Origin: Thermocrinis jamiesonii
GTDB lineage: Bacteria; Aquificota; Aquificia; Aquificales; Aquificaceae
DNA length: 64,000 nucleotides
Assembly: GCF_000702425.1 (NCBI RefSeq)
Contig: NZ_JNIE01000002.1
Span: 124,001 to 188,000 of the forward strand
Reading direction: 5' to 3'
In this document: piece after piece, positions 63,496 through 64,000 of the stretch
Layout of the letters: every line of letters begins with the position of its first letter
Position numbering within the stretch: position 1 is the stretch's first letter
Notes under the pieces: model-generated
The model's database searches: none
The model's input: only the letters and a program-made list of their open reading frames with translations
Told to the model about the DNA's origin: nothing
Made by a program: the position numbers and the translations under genes

Positions 63496-64000
63496 GATTC
63501 CAAGAAGAAGCCTATACGCTCAAATTTTTCAATTCTTCTTTTTACAAGATCTTCAGGGCTTAGCTTTATAAGTTCCCTTAAGTGCTTCCTTATGCAGTAT
63601 TTGAGAACCCTTGCAGTCCTTGCGTAGTCCCAATGGGCTGCACCCAATGGCTCCCGAATAATTCCGTCTATAACTCCAAGCTCAAGAAGATCCTTTGCGG
63701 TTAGCCTTAGGGCTTTGGATGCTTCCTTTACTTTGGACTGATCCTTCCAAAGAATGGCTGCACAACCTTCAGGGGATATGACAGAGTATATGGAATTTTC
63801 CAGCATTAAAACTACATTTGCGACACCCAAAGCCAATGCCCCTCCCGAACCTCCTTCACCAATAACCACCGCCAGCACCGGAACCTTTAAGTATCCAAAG
63901 GTGTAAAGGCTTTCTGCAATGGCTTCCGACTGACCCCTCTCCTCCGCACCTATGCCCGGGTAAGCACCAGGCGTATCTATGAAGGTAATAACGGGCAAGC
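63492..64000 (-). CDS. accA: Acetyl-CoA carboxylase carboxyltransferase alpha subunit, 5' end outside window
   Basis: The C-terminal 168 or so residues of AccA, which with AccD transfers CO2 from carboxybiotin to acetyl-CoA to form malonyl-CoA. TFIDTPGAYPGIGAEERGQSEAIA, VIGEGGSGGALALGVAN, MLENSIYSVISPEGCAAILWKD and LRLTAKDLLELGVIDGII are diagnostic. The full protein is about 320 residues, so roughly 150 N-terminal residues are beyond the right edge. Its stop overlaps the GH57 start (ATGA). Confidence 0.96.
   Translation of the reverse strand, partial: LPVITFIDTPGAYPGIGAEERGQSEAIAESLYTFGYLKVPVLAVVIGEGGSGGALALGVANVVLMLENSIYSVISPEGCAAILWKDQSKVKEASKALRLTAKDLLELGVIDGIIREPLGAAHWDYARTARVLKYCIRKHLRELIKLSPEDLVKRRIEKFERIGFFLES

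Overview
The window reads as a dense, gene-rich stretch of a thermophilic Gram-negative bacterial chromosome, most likely from the Aquificales (Hydrogenobacter/Thermocrinis/Aquifex relatives). That placement is an inference. It rests on Lys/Glu-rich proteins, short or overlapping gene junctions, scattered housekeeping genes (rsmH-ftsL away from any dcw cluster, dnaA away from gyrB), a GyrA-type subunit without a recognisable GyrA box as known for Aquifex aeolicus, and cell-envelope genes typical of a lipopolysaccharide-bearing cell (KdsB, WecA/TagO family, RlpA, TatBC). No rRNA, CRISPR array or prophage was seen.

Layout. 1-10.6 kb: pheT (cut by the left edge), a stand-alone RAM-domain protein and hemA run leftward; hemN, an OppF-like ABC ATPase and a CNNM-type CBS protein run rightward; then rplS-rnhB-rsmH-ftsL leftward, rsmA rightward and a secreted nuclease. 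10.6-18.5 kb: patatin-like lipase and MATE exporter, a MoxR ATPase with a nitrilase-family amidase, wecA-like and kdsB, and a leftward pair of an IscS-like protein lacking its PLP lysine and an ApbC/Mrp carrier with an altered CxxC. 18.5-27.9 kb: a DEDDh exonuclease with an apparent A10 frameshift, a tandem degenerate HepT-like protein, pilD, gyrA, tsf-pyrH, and a leftward operon of a hypothetical protein, yajC and a three-domain acyl-activating/ACP/PlsC protein.

27.9-38.8 kb is the accessory-looking part. It holds a translationally coupled pair: a PLD-nuclease/SNF2-type helicase and a large Eco57I-like N6-adenine methylase whose 3' third is very AT-rich. A short remnant ORF follows, then glgB and ilvD, then a decayed TnpB element bounded by inverted repeats. 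A 936-residue protein (putative beta-propeller, coiled coil and dynein/MoxR-type AAA domain) comes next.

41.6-64 kb is mainly housekeeping: rlpA, rhomboid, mscS, acuC-like, tyrA-tatC-tatB-dnaA region, an aldo/keto reductase-DsrE-TusA sulfur-relay group, nth-lysC-SAM hydrolase, mogA, gltB, tRNA-Glu, gyrB, a double UspA protein, rsmI, a GH57 enzyme and accA (cut by the right edge).

Two themes recur. Divergent gene pairs are separated by very short gaps in which overlapping, often palindromic -10 elements face both ways, several of them predicting leaderless or near-leaderless mRNAs. Convergent genes frequently overlap at their 3' ends, by up to 86 bases. The strongest leads for new biology are the helicase-methylase pair, the lysine-less IscS beside ApbC, the tandem HepT-like protein next to a frameshifted exonuclease, and the propeller-coiled-coil-AAA protein.
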